From Burkholderiales bacterium (GTDB taxonomy: Bacteria > Pseudomonadota > Gammaproteobacteria > Burkholderiales > Burkholderiaceae_C), in the NCBI GenBank assembly GCA_030604135.1, contig JAUVWL010000001.1:1-64000 (forward strand): DNA of 64,000 nt. Direction: 5' to 3'. Positions within the stretch are counted from its first letter, which is position 1; the number at the start of each line of letters is the position of its first letter. The notes beneath the pieces are model-generated. The model worked only from the letters and a program-made list of their open reading frames with translations. It did not search any database and was not told where the DNA came from. The translations under genes and the position numbers were made by a program. Shown piece after piece: positions 8,704 to 18,409 of the stretch.

Positions 8704-9081
8704 ATGAGCATCTACATCTTCAACTGGCTGTTCCTGCTGGCGCTGTTCCCCGTGGCCTTCTTCTGGCTGCGCCGGGCCTGGCGCATTCTTTTCAAGCGGG
8801 ATTTTTCCGAAGTGGCACTCAAGAAAGGGCTGCCCCCGCCCAATGCAGAGCGATACGCCCCTTACGAAATGATCATCAACCTGCTCGGTGGTATCGTGAT
8901 GGTGGGCGTGCTGGTGGCGGTGCTGGGCTTTCAGGCACTGGAGCGTGATGATTGGGTAGCCATTGCCGGTGTCACCCTGTGGATGAAGCTGTTCGCGTCG
9001 TTTGCCCTGAGCCGCCATGCCCATGGCCTGGGGCCGGCCAACAAGAAGAAGCCCAAGGACGAATCGGCGACCGGCTCCTGA
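8704..9081 (+). CDS. Small membrane protein of unknown function
   Basis: A 125-aa protein with a hydrophobic N-terminal helix (about residues 4-21), a basic stretch, a second TM helix (about 57-77), a further weakly hydrophobic region and a Lys-rich C-terminus. I do not recognise a family. The start at 8704 was chosen because the hydrophobic segment follows at once; the ribosome binding site is weak, and an upstream in-frame start at 8659 would overlap the terminator. The gene stands alone between two terminators and is convergent with ppsR. Confidence 0.7.
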   Translation: MSIYIFNWLFLLALFPVAFFWLRRAWRILFKRDFSEVALKKGLPPPNAERYAPYEMIINLLGGIVMVGVLVAVLGFQALERDDWVAIAGVTLWMKLFASFALSRHAHGLGPANKKKPKDESATGS

Positions 9082-9104
9082 ACCGGTCGATAGCCAAGGA
9101 AAGC

Positions 9105-9134
9105 AAAAAGGCCGCCCACGGGCGGCCTTCTTCT
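9105..9134. terminator. Bidirectional terminator between convergent genes
   Basis: AAGGCCGCCC-ac-GGGCGGCCTT lies between the 3' ends of the small membrane protein gene (plus) and ppsR (minus). T-rich flanks are present on the plus side (cttctt), and an A-run on the other serves the minus strand. Confidence 0.88.
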
Positions 9135-9151
9135 TGGGGAAGAGCTGGTGT

Positions 9152-9973
9152 TCAGTACGCCAGGCGTTCGGGCCTGATTTCCTGCAGGATGGTGGTGGCG
9201 ATCTCTTCAATCGACTTGGTGGTGGTGGACAACCAGCGGATGCCTTCCCGTCGCATCATGGCCTCGGCTTCGGATACTTCGGCCCGGCAGTTGTCCAGGC
9301 TGGCGTAGCGCGAATTGGGCCGCCGCTCGTTGCGGATTTCGGCCAGGCGCTCGGGGGCGATGGTCAGGCCGAACAGCTTCTTTCGGTGCGGTACCAGCGC
9401 CGGCGGCAGCTTGCGGCGTTCGAAATCTTCCGGAATGAGCGGATAGTTCGACGCCTTGAGCCCGTGCTGCATGGCCAGGTAGAGCGAGGTGGGTGTTTTG
9501 CCGCTGCGGCTGACGCCGACGAGGATGACATCGGATTCCTGCAGATCCTTGTGGCTTTGCCCATCGTCATGCGCCAGAGAGAAATTGATCGCTTCGATGC
9601 GGTTGTGGTAGGCCTCGCTCTTGGACACGTCGGAGAACCGACCGACCCGGTGGTTGGATTTGATGCCCAGCTCGGTTTCCAGCGGTTCGACGAAGGTGCC
9701 AAACATGTCCAGGATCATGCCCTGACAATTCTCCTTGACGACGCGCAACACCTCCATGTTGACCACGGTGGTGAACACCAGGGGGCGTTTGCCCTCGATT
9801 TCGGCCGTGTGGTTGATCTGCCGCACTGCCTGGTGCGCCTTGTCGACGTTGTCCAGAAAGGGCAGGCGCACGCGCCGCACCGGGGCTTCAAATTGGGCCA
9901 GGATGGCGTTGCCGAAGGTTTCGGCGGTGATGCCGGTGCCATCGGAGATGAAGAAGGCCGTTCGATTTGGCAT
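9152..9973 (-). CDS. ppsR: PEP synthase regulatory protein (bifunctional kinase/phosphorylase, DUF299)
   Basis: This 273-aa protein inactivates PEP synthase by ADP-dependent phosphorylation of a Thr next to the catalytic His and reverses this by Pi-dependent dephosphorylation. It has the DUF299 N-terminus with [10 protein letters not shown] and the P-loop-like GVSRSGKT near residue 153. The ATG at 9973 is chosen because the conserved domain starts with [14 protein letters not shown]. The divergent neighbour is its target ppsA, the standard arrangement in betaproteobacteria. The 264-bp spacer between them must hold both promoters; TACAAT at 10089 could be a -10, but no good -35 was found. Confidence 0.96.
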   Translation of the reverse strand: MPNRTAFFISDGTGITAETFGNAILAQFEAPVRRVRLPFLDNVDKAHQAVRQINHTAEIEGKRPLVFTTVVNMEVLRVVKENCQGMILDMFGTFVEPLETELGIKSNHRVGRFSDVSKSEAYHNRIEAINFSLAHDDGQSHKDLQESDVILVGVSRSGKTPTSLYLAMQHGLKASNYPLIPEDFERRKLPPALVPHRKKLFGLTIAPERLAEIRNERRPNSRYASLDNCRAEVSEAEAMMRREGIRWLSTTTKSIEEIATTILQEIRPERLAY

Positions 9974-10237
9974 GTTCGTTGGGTTCGTCAAGGCGTGACA
10001 GGAAGGGGGCGGAAAGAATTTCAGGCGACATTGCAGCGGTTTCACGGTCGGGCCAGGGCAATGAGACCGCCGCATACCGGCCAGCGCCTACAATTGTGGG
10101 CTTGCTGCCGGCCGACTTCTTTGCCCGCAAGCGTATCCTGATTTGAGCCCCCTGCGCGACGTCCGGACCCACAACAGAACGACAGGTCATCAGCCAACGC
10201 ATGGAGCACCCGGTTTTTCAACCTTAGGAGTCTTCCC

Positions 10238-12631
10238 ATGTCCAACCTGTTCAGCCCGACCGACCTGGTCGTGCCCTTCGAGAAACTGCGCATGTCCGAC
10301 GTCGAGGTCGTCGGAGGCAAGAACGCCAGCCTGGGCGAGATGATCTCGCAGTTGCCCGAGGGCGTGAAGGTGCCCACCGGCTTTGCCACCACCGCCCACG
10401 CCTTTCGCGAGTTCCTCAAGGCCGATGGCCTGACCGAGCGCATCAACGCCCGCCTGGACGCGCTGGACACCGAAGACGTTCGCGCCCTGGCCGAGGCCGG
10501 TGCCGAGATCCGGGCCATGGTCGAGGCGCAGCCGTTCCCGGCCGACCTGGAAAAGGCCATCCGCGATGAATTCGCCCGCCTGAGTGAGGGCAATCCGGAT
10601 GCCTCCTTTGCCGTGCGCTCATCGGCCACCGCCGAAGACCTGCCCGACGCTTCCTTCGCCGGTCAGCAAGAGACTTTTCTGAACGTGCATGGCATCGAGG
10701 ACGTGCTGCACAAGATGAAGGAAGTGTTCGCCTCCCTCTACAACGACCGCGCCATCAGCTATCGGGTGCACAAGGGCTTTGCCCACGCCGACGTCGCCTT
10801 GTCGGCCGGTGTGCAGCGCATGGTCCGTTCGGACACCGGTGCGGCCGGCGTGATGTTCACCATCGACACCGAATCGGGTTTTGAAGATGTGGTCTTCATC
10901 ACCTCCAGCTACGGCCTGGGCGAGACGGTGGTGCAGGGTGCGGTGAACCCGGACGAGTTCTATGTGCACAAGCCCATGCTCAAGGCCGGCAAGCAGGCCG
11001 TCATTCGCCGCAACCTGGGTTCCAAGCTGATTCAGATGGTGTTCAGCACGCCCGAAGAAAAGGCGGCCTCCGGCAAGCTGGTCAAGACCGTCGATGTGCC
11101 AGTGGAGCTGCGCAACCGCTACAGCCTGACCAACGCCGATGTGGAGCAGCTGGCGCACTACGCGCTGGTGATCGAGCAGCACTACGGCCGTCCGATGGAC
11201 ATCGAGTGGGGCAAGGACGGCACCGATGGCCAGCTCTACATCCTTCAGGCCCGCCCGGAGACGGTGAAAAGCCAGGCCGCCGGCAAGGTGGAGATGCGCT
11301 ACAAGCTCAAGGGCAAGGGTGCCGTGCTGGCCTCTGGCCGAGCGATCGGCCAGAAGGTGGGCACCGGCCCGGTGCGCCTGGTGCACAACATCAGCGAGAT
11401 GGACAAGGTGCAGCCGGGCGACGTGCTGGTCACCGACATGACCGACCCGAACTGGGAGCCGGTGATGAAGCGCGCCAGCGCCATTGTCACCAACCGGGGC
11501 GGTCGCACCTGCCACGCGGCCATCATCGCGCGCGAACTCGGCATTCCGGCCGTGGTGGGCTGCGGCGACGCCACCGAGACCCTCAAGGATGGCAACCTGG
11601 TGACGGTCAGCTGCGCCGAGGGCGATACCGGCAACATCTATGACGGTCTGCTGGAGACCGAGGTGACCGAGGTCAAGCGGGGCGAAATGCCTCCCATTGA
11701 CGTCAAGATCATGATGAACGTCGGCAACCCGCAGCTGGCCTTCGACTTCGCCCAGATTCCCAACGGCGGCGTGGGACTGGCCCGCCTCGAGTTCATCATC
11801 AACAACAACATCGGCGTGCACCCCAAGGCCATTCTGGATTACCCGGCCATTGATGCCGACCTGAAGAAGGCGGTGGAATCGGTGGCCCGCGGCCACGCCA
11901 GCCCGCGTGGCTTCTACGTGGACAAGGTGGCCGAGGGCGTGGCGACGATTGCCGCCGCATTCTGGCCCAAGCCGGTCATCGTGCGCCTGTCGGACTTCAA
12001 GTCCAACGAGTACCGCAAGCTGGTGGGTGGCAGCCGCTACGAGCCCGACGAAGAGAACCCGATGCTGGGCTTCCGTGGCGCGGCCCGCTACATCAGCGAA
12101 GACTTTGCCGAGGCCTTTGCCATGGAGTGCGAAGCCCTCAAGCGGGTGCGCGAGGACATGGGCCTGACCAACGTTCAGGTGATGGTGCCTTTCGTGCGCA
12201 CGCTGGAGCAGGCCCGCAAGGTGACCGATTTGCTGGCGATCAAGGGCCTGAAGCGTGGCGAGAACGACCTCAAGCTGATCATGATGTGCGAGATCCCGAG
12301 CAACGCGGTGCTGGCCAACGACTTCCTGCAGTACTTCGACGGTTTCTCCATCGGCTCCAACGACCTGACCCAGCTCACCCTCGGCCTGGACCGTGACTCC
12401 GGCCTGGAGTTGCTGGCGCACGACTTCGACGAGCGCGATCCGGCGGTCAAGGCGCTGCTCAAAATGGCCATCGGCGCCTGCAAGGCCCAGGGCAAATACG
12501 TCGGCATTTGCGGCCAGGGCCCCAGCGACCATCCGGATTTTGCCCAGTGGCTCAAGGACGAGGGCATCAGCTCCATCTCCCTGAACCCGGACTCGGTGGT
12601 GGACACCTGGCAATTGCTGGCTGGCAGCTGA
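10238..12631 (+). CDS. ppsA: Phosphoenolpyruvate synthase
   Basis: PpsA converts pyruvate, ATP and water to PEP, AMP and phosphate, the gluconeogenic step needed on acetate, lactate or amino acids. The 797-aa protein has an N-terminal ATP-grasp domain ([18 protein letters not shown]), the mobile phosphohistidine domain with [14 protein letters not shown], where the Thr-Cys-His segment holds the phospho-His and the regulatory Thr, and a C-terminal PEP/pyruvate barrel ([27 protein letters not shown]). Length matches E. coli PpsA (792 aa). TAGGAG lies upstream of the start. Its activity should be controlled by the divergently encoded PpsR. Confidence 0.98.
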   Translation: MSNLFSPTDLVVPFEKLRMSDVEVVGGKNASLGEMISQLPEGVKVPTGFATTAHAFREFLKADGLTERINARLDALDTEDVRALAEAGAEIRAMVEAQPFPADLEKAIRDEFARLSEGNPDASFAVRSSATAEDLPDASFAGQQETFLNVHGIEDVLHKMKEVFASLYNDRAISYRVHKGFAHADVALSAGVQRMVRSDTGAAGVMFTIDTESGFEDVVFITSSYGLGETVVQGAVNPDEFYVHKPMLKAGKQAVIRRNLGSKLIQMVFSTPEEKAASGKLVKTVDVPVELRNRYSLTNADVEQLAHYALVIEQHYGRPMDIEWGKDGTDGQLYILQARPETVKSQAAGKVEMRYKLKGKGAVLASGRAIGQKVGTGPVRLVHNISEMDKVQPGDVLVTDMTDPNWEPVMKRASAIVTNRGGRTCHAAIIARELGIPAVVGCGDATETLKDGNLVTVSCAEGDTGNIYDGLLETEVTEVKRGEMPPIDVKIMMNVGNPQLAFDFAQIPNGGVGLARLEFIINNNIGVHPKAILDYPAIDADLKKAVESVARGHASPRGFYVDKVAEGVATIAAAFWPKPVIVRLSDFKSNEYRKLVGGSRYEPDEENPMLGFRGAARYISEDFAEAFAMECEALKRVREDMGLTNVQVMVPFVRTLEQARKVTDLLAIKGLKRGENDLKLIMMCEIPSNAVLANDFLQYFDGFSIGSNDLTQLTLGLDRDSGLELLAHDFDERDPAVKALLKMAIGACKAQGKYVGICGQGPSDHPDFAQWLKDEGISSISLNPDSVVDTWQLLAGS

Positions 12632-12652
12632 TCACCTGGCGGTGGGGTTTCG

Positions 12653-12685
12653 AAGCGGCAGGGCTTGCGCCCTGCCGCTTTTTTT
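12653..12685 (+). terminator. Rho-independent terminator after ppsA
   Basis: AAGCGGCAGGGC-ttgc-GCCCTGCCGCTT is a perfect 12-bp stem followed by TTTTT. Confidence 0.95.
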
Positions 12686-12780
12686 GTTGCGCTGCAACGT
12701 AAGGAGGAGGTCAGAGGAGGGCGCACAATAGGGGGGAGAGTAGGCAGCCAGGTACTGCACCACCGATCGAGGAGACACCG

Positions 12781-13008
12781 ATGTTTCAAGGTTTGGGCGC
12801 CCAAAGGCTGGTGGCCCTGTTCGTGGCCGGTTGGGTCGCACTGAACTTTCCATTGCTGGCCTTGTGGGACGTGGACGTTCGCGTGCTCGGCCTGCCCCTG
12901 TTTCCGCTGGCGCTTTTCGTGCTGTGGGGCATGCTGATCGGTGCGCTGGCCTGGGTTGTCGAGCGCAGCCATGAGCGCGGTCACGCGGGCAGTGAGGCCG
13001 ATCGCTGA
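12781..13008 (+). CDS. Small two-helix membrane protein preceding the symporter/kinase fusion
   Basis: A 75-aa protein with two hydrophobic segments (about residues 10-28 and 38-60) and a charged tail ERSHERGHAGSEADR. GAGGAG lies 7 bp before the ATG. The stop codon is 9 bp before the kinase ATG, so the two are almost certainly co-translated. By analogy with the DUF4212 genes before the two symporters in this window, it may be a small subunit of the transporter-like sensor, but it does not share the DUF4212 motif. This role is inference. Confidence 0.82.
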   Translation: MFQGLGAQRLVALFVAGWVALNFPLLALWDVDVRVLGLPLFPLALFVLWGMLIGALAWVVERSHERGHAGSEADR

Positions 13009-13017
13009 GGACAGATC

Positions 13018-15759
13018 ATGCTGTCCTCAGGCCTCGTCCTTGCGGTTTCCTTCGCCTACCTGCTGCTGCTGTTTGCGGTGGCCTACTGGGGGGATCGCCG
13101 TGCCGAGCTGGGCCGCTCGGTGATCGGCAACGCCTGGGTCTATGCCTTGTCCATGGCGGTGTACTGCACCGCCTGGACCTACTTTGGCAGCGTCGGGCGC
13201 GCCGCCAACTCGGGGGTCTGGTTTCTGCCCATTTACCTGGGTCCGATGCTGGCCATGATTCTGGCCTGGATGGTGGTACGCAAGATGATCCGCATCGCCA
13301 AGTCCTACCGCATCACCTCGATCGCCGATTTCATCGCCAGCCGCTATGGCAAGAGCCCCTTGCTGGCCGGTCTGGTGACCCTGATCACCGTGGTCGGCAT
13401 CGTGCCGTACATCGCTCTGCAGCTCAAGGCCATCTCCAGCGGGTATGCCTTGCTGACCACGCCCCTGGGCTCTCCGGTGTCCGCTGACCGGCTCTGGTGG
13501 CACGACGGCACCTTCTACATGGCCTTGGCCCTGGCCGGTTTCACCATGGTCTTTGGTGCACGTCACCTGGACAGCACGGAGCGGCACGAGGGCATGGTGG
13601 CGGCCATTGCCTTCGAGTCGGTTGTCAAGCTGGTGGCTTTCCTGGCGGTCGGGCTGTTTGTCAGTTTCAGTCTGTTCGCCAGCCCGGCCGACATCTTCGA
13701 TCGGGCCTGGGAAGACCCCGAGCTGCGCCGGCTGTTGCAGTTCGGCCAGGGTCAGCCGTTCGCCTATGCCCAGTGGTTCGGCCTGATCCTGCTGGCCATG
13801 CTGTCGGTCATTTTTCTGCCGCGCCAGTTCCAGGTGATGGTGGTCGAGAATGTGGATGAACGCCACCTGCGTCGGGCCGTCTGGGTCTTTCCGCTGTACC
13901 TGTTCCTGATCAACCTGTTCGTGCTGCCGATTGCACTGGGGGGGCTGCTGCATTTTGGTGCCGGTGCCATGGACCCCGAGACCTTTGTCCTGTCCCTGCC
14001 ACTGTCACAGGGACTCTGGGCCCTGACCCTTTTTGCCTTTGTCGGGGGTCTCTCGGCAGCCACCGGTATGGTGATCGTCGAGGCCATTGCGGTCTCGACC
14101 ATGGTCTGCAACGACCTGGTCATGCCTTTGCTGCTGCGCATGCGCCGTTTTGGCGCCCGTGCCAGCGGGGACCTGACCGGTCTGTTGCTGGGCATCAGGC
14201 GCCTGGCCATCCTTGGAATCCTGTTGCTGGGGTACCTGTACTTTCATCTGGCCGGTGAGGCCTATGCCCTGGTGAGCATCGGCCTGATCAGCTTTGCCGC
14301 GGTGGCCCAGTTTGCTCCGGCCCTGCTCGGCGGCATGTACTGGAAGGGCGGCACGCAGCGCGGTGCGCTGGCCGGTCTGCTGCTGGGGTTCGCGCTGTGG
14401 GCGTACACCCTGATGCTGCCTTCGCTGGCCAAGTCGGGCTGGCTCGATGCGGGCTTTCTGGAGCATGGTCTGCTCGGGTGGTCGCTGCTCAAACCGGAAG
14501 CCTTGCTGGGCTTGTCCGGTCTGGATAACCTGACGCACTCTCTGTTCTGGAGCATGCTGGGCAACATCGGTGCCTATGTGACCGTGTCGCTGTGGCGCTC
14601 GCCGACGGCCAGCGAAACCAGTCAGGCGCTGCTGTTCGTCGATGTGTTCAACCGGACCGCGTCCTCGCGACCGGTGTTCTGGCAGGGCAAGGCGCAGGTC
14701 TCGGCCTTGCTGCCGTTGGCCGGGCGCTTTCTGGGCGCAGATCAGGCAAAGCGCTTGTTCGCCGACTACGCCAGGCGGGTGGGGGTGCAGGGGGTGGAGC
14801 AGATCCCGGCCGATGCAAGACTGGTGCAGTTTGTCGAGACGCAGCTGGCCGGCGCCATTGGCAGTGCTTCGGCCCGGGTGATGGTGGCTTCGGTGGTTGA
14901 AGAAGAGGCACTGGATCTCGATGACGTGATGCGCATCCTGGATGAGGCATCCCAGTTGCGGGCCTATTCGCACGCCCTGGAGGAAAAATCGCACTCGCTC
15001 GAGCGTGCCACCGCCGAGCTGCGTGAAGCCAATGACAAGCTCAAGAGCCTGGACCGCCTCAAGGATGACTTCATGTCCTCGGTCACCCATGAGTTGCGGA
15101 CACCCTTGACCTCCATCAGGGCGCTGTCCGAGTTGATGCGGGATGATCCGGACATGGCCTCGGCACAGCGACAGCAGTTTCTGGACATCATCGTGTCGGA
15201 GACCGAACGCCTGAGTCGGCTGGTCAATCAGGTGCTGGACATGGCGAAGATCGAGGCTGGCCACGCCGAATGGCACACGGACGACATCGACATGCAGGAA
15301 CTGCTGGAACAGGCTGCGGGCACCATGGCAGAAACGTTCAGAGAGCGTGGCGTGGAGTTGTTGCTGGATCTGCATGATCCGAAGCGGGCGGTGCGTGCCG
15401 ACGCCGACCGGATCACGCAGGTGGTGTTGAACCTGTTGTCCAATGCGGCCAAGTATGCTCCGCGGGGAAGCGGTCGGGTTGAGATGCGTCTGAGCCACGA
15501 CGCCGGTGGTGTTCAGGTGGAGGTGCAGGACAACGGACCGGGCATCGGCGCTGACCAGCACGGCATGGTGTTCGAGAAATTCCGGCAGGTGTCGGGGGAC
15601 GATCATTACCGACCCGGCGGGACAGGCCTTGGCCTTCCCATCAGCCGCCAGATCGTGAATCATTTCGGCGGGGACATGTGGTTGAAGTCCACACCAGGCG
15701 AGGGTGCCTGCTTCGGATTCTCCCTGCCCTGGGACCCGCCGGCGGCCACACATAAGTAG
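13018..15759 (+). CDS. Hybrid sodium:solute symporter-sensor histidine kinase (CrbS/CbrA-like)
   Basis: A 913-aa inner-membrane protein. Residues 1 to about 500 form an SSS-type permease domain with about 13 helices ([39 protein letters not shown]). A cytoplasmic linker and coiled-coil follow (about 640-680). The HisKA dimerisation helix has phospho-acceptor His691 in VTHELRTPL. The ATPase domain has an N box ([14 protein letters not shown]), G1 (DNGPGIG) and G2 (GTGLGLPIS). It resembles CrbS, which governs acetate use in Vibrio and Pseudomonas, and CbrA, which is linked to histidine uptake. The receiver gene follows 14 bp downstream and is its likely partner. Confidence 0.95.
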   Translation: MLSSGLVLAVSFAYLLLLFAVAYWGDRRAELGRSVIGNAWVYALSMAVYCTAWTYFGSVGRAANSGVWFLPIYLGPMLAMILAWMVVRKMIRIAKSYRITSIADFIASRYGKSPLLAGLVTLITVVGIVPYIALQLKAISSGYALLTTPLGSPVSADRLWWHDGTFYMALALAGFTMVFGARHLDSTERHEGMVAAIAFESVVKLVAFLAVGLFVSFSLFASPADIFDRAWEDPELRRLLQFGQGQPFAYAQWFGLILLAMLSVIFLPRQFQVMVVENVDERHLRRAVWVFPLYLFLINLFVLPIALGGLLHFGAGAMDPETFVLSLPLSQGLWALTLFAFVGGLSAATGMVIVEAIAVSTMVCNDLVMPLLLRMRRFGARASGDLTGLLLGIRRLAILGILLLGYLYFHLAGEAYALVSIGLISFAAVAQFAPALLGGMYWKGGTQRGALAGLLLGFALWAYTLMLPSLAKSGWLDAGFLEHGLLGWSLLKPEALLGLSGLDNLTHSLFWSMLGNIGAYVTVSLWRSPTASETSQALLFVDVFNRTASSRPVFWQGKAQVSALLPLAGRFLGADQAKRLFADYARRVGVQGVEQIPADARLVQFVETQLAGAIGSASARVMVASVVEEEALDLDDVMRILDEASQLRAYSHALEEKSHSLERATAELREANDKLKSLDRLKDDFMSSVTHELRTPLTSIRALSELMRDDPDMASAQRQQFLDIIVSETERLSRLVNQVLDMAKIEAGHAEWHTDDIDMQELLEQAAGTMAETFRERGVELLLDLHDPKRAVRADADRITQVVLNLLSNAAKYAPRGSGRVEMRLSHDAGGVQVEVQDNGPGIGADQHGMVFEKFRQVSGDDHYRPGGTGLGLPISRQIVNHFGGDMWLKSTPGEGACFGFSLPWDPPAATHK

Positions 15760-15773
15760 AGGAGTACAAGCCG

Positions 15774-16148
15774 ATGAGCCACAAGATACTGATTGCCGAT
15801 GACGAGCCCAATATCCTGATCTCGCTGGAGTTCCTGATGAAGCGCGAAGGCTATGAGGTCCTGGTCGCGCGGGATGGGCAGGAGGCCCTGGAGGCCATTG
15901 AGCGCGAGCGGCCGGCACTGGTCCTGCTGGATGTGATGATGCCGGTCAAGACCGGATTTGATGTCTGTCACGAAGTGCGGGCCAGTGAGACTTTGCGTGA
16001 GACGCTCATTCTGATGCTGACCGCCAAGGGAAGGGACACGGATGTGGCCAAGGGTCTGGCACTGGGTGCGAATGCCTACATGACCAAGCCCTTCTCGACC
16101 AAGGAACTGGTGCAGAAGGTGCGCGAGATGCTGGGTGAGGCAACATGA
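15774..16148 (+). CDS. Single-domain response regulator (receiver only)
   Basis: A 124-aa CheY-like receiver with acidic pocket Asp9/Asp10, phospho-acceptor Asp53 in VLLDVMMP, and the conserved Lys in YMTKPF near residue 104. The protein ends straight after the receiver fold ([10 protein letters not shown]), with no DNA-binding or enzymatic output domain. GGAG precedes the ATG. Its stop overlaps the start of the downstream exonuclease-kinase gene by 4 bp, indicating translational coupling. It probably accepts phosphate from the kinase just upstream; where the signal goes next is unknown. CrbR, the usual partner of CrbS, is a longer NarL-type activator. Confidence 0.95.
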   Translation: MSHKILIADDEPNILISLEFLMKREGYEVLVARDGQEALEAIERERPALVLLDVMMPVKTGFDVCHEVRASETLRETLILMLTAKGRDTDVAKGLALGANAYMTKPFSTKELVQKVREMLGEAT

Positions 16149-18346
16149 GCGGTCAAAAACGGACCGACCGCCGGCTGTGGGGCCTGTTGGCGGCTTCGGC
16201 CGTTCTTTCCATTGCGTGGCTGTTGCTGACCTTTGCCCTGGTGGGTTCGACGCTGGACAGCAGCGCAAGAACCGAGGTGGCCGCCTTGCTTGGAGATCGC
16301 TGGCTGCTGATCTCGCTGACCTGGGGAGCAGGTATGGCGGCGATTGCCTGGGCCCTCAAGCGCTGGTTCGACCACTGGGTCACGCCATCGGTACAGCTGG
16401 CCGAAGAAGCGCAGGTGCTGTTGCGCACCGATGTGGTCCGAGAACTCAAGCCCAAGGGCAACGTCGAGACCAAGGTGCTGGCCGATCTGTTCAATCAGCT
16501 GGTTGGGCAGCGTGAGGAGTTGCGGCGCCAGATGGACGACAAGGTCAGGGCGGCCGCCGATGGCATCGAACAGGAAAAGAGCCGCCTGGCGGCGCTGATG
16601 TCCGAGCTGACCCAGAGTGTGGTGGTCTGCAACCTGGATGGCCGCATCCTGCTCTACAACAACCGGGCCCGCATGCAGTTCAAGGCATTGTCGCAAGCGC
16701 CCGGCGTGGCCGGTGGTGCCGAGTTGATCGGCCTGGGGCGCTCCATCTACGCCGTGTTTGATCGCAAGCTGGTGGCACACGCGCTGGACAACATCCAGCA
16801 ACGGATGCTTCGGGGGGCCGCCCAGCCATCGGCCCAGTTCGTGACCAGCACCGCTGCGGGGCAGTTGCTGCGTGTGCAGATGGCGCCGGTGCGTTCGGTG
16901 CAGGCGCAAGCGGCCGAATCGGCTGCCGACCGGGCCGACCTGAGCGGCTTTGTGCTCATGCTCGACAACATCACCCGGGATTTCGAAGACGAGTCCGCCC
17001 GCGACCAGGTGTTGCATACCCTGACGGAGCGCAGCCGGGCCGCCCTGGCCAACATGCAGGCCGCGCTGGACATGCTGGACTACCCGGACATCGAACCCGC
17101 CATGCGCGAGCGCTTTCTGGGTGTGATTCGCGAAGAAACCCGCACGCTGGGCCAACGCATCAACGAGGTCGAGAGTGGTTCTGCCGACAGCCTCAAGACG
17201 CGCTGGCCGCTCGAAGAGATGCTGGGGGCCGACCTGATCGGTGCGGCCATCCGTCGCATCGAAACCATGACCGGCCTGCCCGCCTCCTCGGTCGAGGTCG
17301 ATGCCTCGCTGTGGCTCAAGGTCGAAAGCTTCACGCTCATGCAGGCCCTTGTCTATCTGTCCGGGCGTTTGTCCGATGAGTTCAGCATCCGCTTTGTGCA
17401 ACTGAGGCTGTCACCCGCCAGCGGCAGTGCAGGCAAGGCCCAGCTGGATCTGGTGTGGTCCGGACAGGCGATGAGCACCGAAACCGTGATGAGCTGGGAA
17501 ATGGACCCGATGAAGGTGGGCAATGAGACCCTGCGTCTCACGGTGCGTGACGTGATCGATCGTCATGGAGGTGCCTTCTGGTTCGAGCGTGATCGCGCCC
17601 GTCATCAGGCGTTCTTTCGGTTTCTGCTGCCGTTGGCCAACCCGCAGGAGCAGGCCGATGCCGCCACTTTTGTGCGAAATGAAAGCCGGCCAGAGTACTA
17701 CGACTTCGATCTGTTCAAGACCACCGAGCAGACCCGCAGCCTGGACGACCGCAGGCTGGTGGACCTCGTCTACACCGTGTTCGACACCGAAACCACCGGT
17801 CTCAATCCGTCGGAGGGTGACGAGATCATCCAGATCGGGGCCACACGCATCGTCAATGGCAAGCTGTTGCGCCAAGAGTGCTTCGAACAACTGGTCGACC
17901 CACGCAGGCCCATACCCGCTGCTTCCATTCCCATTCACGGCATTCAGCCCGAGATGGTGGTGGGGCAGCCGGTGATCGAGGCGGTGCTGCCGGCATTCCA
18001 CGCCTTTGCACAGGACACGGTGCTGGTGGCGCACAACGCGGCGTTCGACATGCGGTTTCTGCAGCTCAAGGAGAAGAAAACCGGCATCGTTTTCGATCAC
18101 CCTGTGCTCGACACCCTGCTGTTGTCGGCTTTGGTGCACCCCAACCAGGACTCGCACCGGCTCGAAGCCATTGCCGAGCGCTTCAATGTCACCATCATCG
18201 GCCGTCACACCGCCATGGGCGATGCCATGGTCACCGCCGAGGTGTTCATCAAGCTGATTCCATTGCTGGCGGAGAAGGGCATCCACACCCTGGGCCAGGC
18301 GCGTGAGGCTGCACAGGCGACATACTACGCTCGCTTGAAGTACTGA
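16145..18346 (+). CDS. Membrane-anchored degenerate histidine kinase fused to a DnaQ-type DEDDh exonuclease
   Basis: A 733-aa protein. Two TM helices (about 11-34 and 50-70) are followed by a HAMP/coiled-coil-like region (about 75-150) and a PAS-like domain (about 150-285). A helical pair in the DHp position follows ([14 protein letters not shown]), where no phospho-acceptor His is present. A weak ATPase-like region has an [10 protein letters not shown] segment near 480. The C-terminus is a complete 3'-5' exonuclease domain with Asp547 and Glu549 (VFDTETTGL), Asp635 ([10 protein letters not shown]), His688 and Asp693 (RHTAMGDA). This is the polymerase III epsilon fold without polymerase partner regions. 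It overlaps the receiver gene by 4 bp. I infer a kinase-derived sensor controlling a nuclease; the substrate is unknown. Confidence 0.9.
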   Translation: MSGQKRTDRRLWGLLAASAVLSIAWLLLTFALVGSTLDSSARTEVAALLGDRWLLISLTWGAGMAAIAWALKRWFDHWVTPSVQLAEEAQVLLRTDVVRELKPKGNVETKVLADLFNQLVGQREELRRQMDDKVRAAADGIEQEKSRLAALMSELTQSVVVCNLDGRILLYNNRARMQFKALSQAPGVAGGAELIGLGRSIYAVFDRKLVAHALDNIQQRMLRGAAQPSAQFVTSTAAGQLLRVQMAPVRSVQAQAAESAADRADLSGFVLMLDNITRDFEDESARDQVLHTLTERSRAALANMQAALDMLDYPDIEPAMRERFLGVIREETRTLGQRINEVESGSADSLKTRWPLEEMLGADLIGAAIRRIETMTGLPASSVEVDASLWLKVESFTLMQALVYLSGRLSDEFSIRFVQLRLSPASGSAGKAQLDLVWSGQAMSTETVMSWEMDPMKVGNETLRLTVRDVIDRHGGAFWFERDRARHQAFFRFLLPLANPQEQADAATFVRNESRPEYYDFDLFKTTEQTRSLDDRRLVDLVYTVFDTETTGLNPSEGDEIIQIGATRIVNGKLLRQECFEQLVDPRRPIPAASIPIHGIQPEMVVGQPVIEAVLPAFHAFAQDTVLVAHNAAFDMRFLQLKEKKTGIVFDHPVLDTLLLSALVHPNQDSHRLEAIAERFNVTIIGRHTAMGDAMVTAEVFIKLIPLLAEKGIHTLGQAREAAQATYYARLKY

Positions 18347-18352
18347 CCTTCC

Positions 18353-18369
18353 GCACCGCCCTGCGGTGC
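18353..18369 (+). other. Short hairpin between convergent genes
   Basis: GCACCGC-cct-GCGGTGC, a 7-bp stem right after the exonuclease fusion gene, without a clear T-run. It could be a weak transcription end for the operon starting at 12781. Confidence 0.45.
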
Positions 18370-18409
18370 CCACTGAACAGCCCACAGTGCAGCCCACTGG
18401 GGTGGGAGG

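Noticed and set aside
10619..12613. Long minus-strand frame opposite ppsA.
   Set aside because: Shadow of the ppsA reading frame; composition is His/Val/Ala-rich with no recognisable motif or ribosome binding site.
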